Shown here piece after piece: positions 63,881-64,000 of a DNA stretch of 64,000 nucleotides. Every line of letters begins with the position of its first letter. Position 1 is the stretch's first letter. Location: NCBI RefSeq assembly GCF_028683095.1, contig NZ_JAJUBC010000002.1, positions 186,001 to 250,000 on the forward strand. Reading direction: 5' to 3'. Source of the DNA: Enterovibrio gelatinilyticus. Its GTDB lineage: Bacteria > Pseudomonadota > Gammaproteobacteria > Enterobacterales > Vibrionaceae. The notes beneath the pieces were generated by a model. It ran no database searches and was not told the DNA's origin. It saw only the letters and a program-made list of their open reading frames with translations. A program made the position numbers and the translations under genes.

Positions 63881-64000
63881 ATGGAACTTAAAGAAGTACT
63901 CAATTTGGACTGCACCAAAAGTGCAGTCCTTTGTTCAAGTAAGAAGCGCGCACTTGAACTTATCAGCGAACTCGCTGCGTCTAAATTGGATCAAAACCCA
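63881..64000 (+). CDS. ptsN: Nitrogen PTS regulatory protein EIIA-Ntr, 5' part
   Basis: The frame opens at an ATG 2 bases after the hpf stop and runs off the right edge after 40 codons (MELKEVLNLDCTKSAVLCSS, later KKRALELISELAASKL). This is the N-terminus of PtsN, the phosphocarrier of the nitrogen PTS that affects potassium transport and sigma-54-related genes; the active-site His lies outside the window. Codons about 9-16 contain a strong hairpin (see separate entry). Confidence 0.92.
   Translation, partial: MELKEVLNLDCTKSAVLCSSKKRALELISELAASKLDQNP
63907..63936 (+). terminator. Terminator-like hairpin inside the start of ptsN
   Basis: GGACTGCAC (63907-63915), loop CAAAA, GTGCAGTCC (63921-63929), then TTTGTT. 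The perfect 9-bp stem with a following T-rich tract lies within codons 9-18 of ptsN and just after hpf. It could end part of the hpf transcripts when ptsN is poorly translated. Confidence 0.5.

Overview
The window is a 64 kb piece of a gammaproteobacterial chromosome, almost certainly from the family Vibrionaceae. The reasons are the gene order (pdhR-aceE-aceF-lpd; ampD/nadC/pilABCD/coaE/zapD/yacG; secA next to dciA and lpxC; a dcw cluster without ddlB; petABC beside sspAB and rpsI/rplM), the presence of the helicase loader DciA rather than DnaC, the absence of a secM gene beside secA, and the close protein-level match to Vibrio-type versions. I do not assign a genus. It is nearly all conserved core genome: I see no insertion sequence, prophage, CRISPR array, tRNA or rRNA operon, and no clearly transferred island. 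The only structural RNA gene recognised is rnpB.

Layout. 1-0.9 kb: truncated chemoreceptor gene (reverse). 1.3-8.5 kb: pyruvate dehydrogenase complex genes lpd, aceF, aceE and their regulator pdhR (reverse), with two PdhR-type operators upstream of pdhR. 8.8-10.4 kb: ampD (reverse) and nadC (forward). 10.6-15.1 kb: type IV pilus genes pilA, pilB, pilC, pilD. 15.1-17.1 kb: coaE, zapD, yacG and the convergent mutT. 17.2-21.9 kb: secA, dciA, lpxC. 22-37.9 kb: the dcw cell-wall and division cluster (reverse, from mraZ to ftsZ). 38.2-38.6 kb: rnpB. 38.8-43 kb: rsmI, lpoA, yraN, diaA, dolP. 43-49.4 kb: sspAB, petABC, rplM-rpsI, zapE. 49.6-52.7 kb: zapG, degQ, degS. 52.8-57.3 kb: murA, ibaG and the mlaFEDCB lipid transport operon (reverse). 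57.7-64 kb: yrbG, kdsD, kdsC, lptC, lptA, lptB, rpoN, hpf and the start of ptsN.

Common theme: cell envelope. Peptidoglycan precursors are made by MurA/C/D/E/F/G and MraY, polymerised by FtsW/FtsI with LpoA support, placed by FtsZ/A/Q/L with ZapD/E/G, and recycled by AmpD. LPS is made and exported through LpxC, KdsD/KdsC and LptC/A/B. Asymmetry of the outer membrane is kept by Mla, and envelope stress is sensed by DegS/DegQ. Energy and export functions (PDH complex, cytochrome bc1, SecA) complete the picture.

I did not find a convincing undescribed multi-gene system. The most interesting signals are regulatory: (1) a 20-codon upstream ORF just before secA, with an 8-bp element inside it that can pair with the secA start codon, suggesting leader-peptide control in a lineage without secM; (2) a terminator-like hairpin inside the first codons of ptsN; (3) a long imperfect palindrome between pdhR and aceE; (4) an 18-bp palindrome and structured leader before rplM. 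All of these are inference from one sequence and need comparison with relatives.
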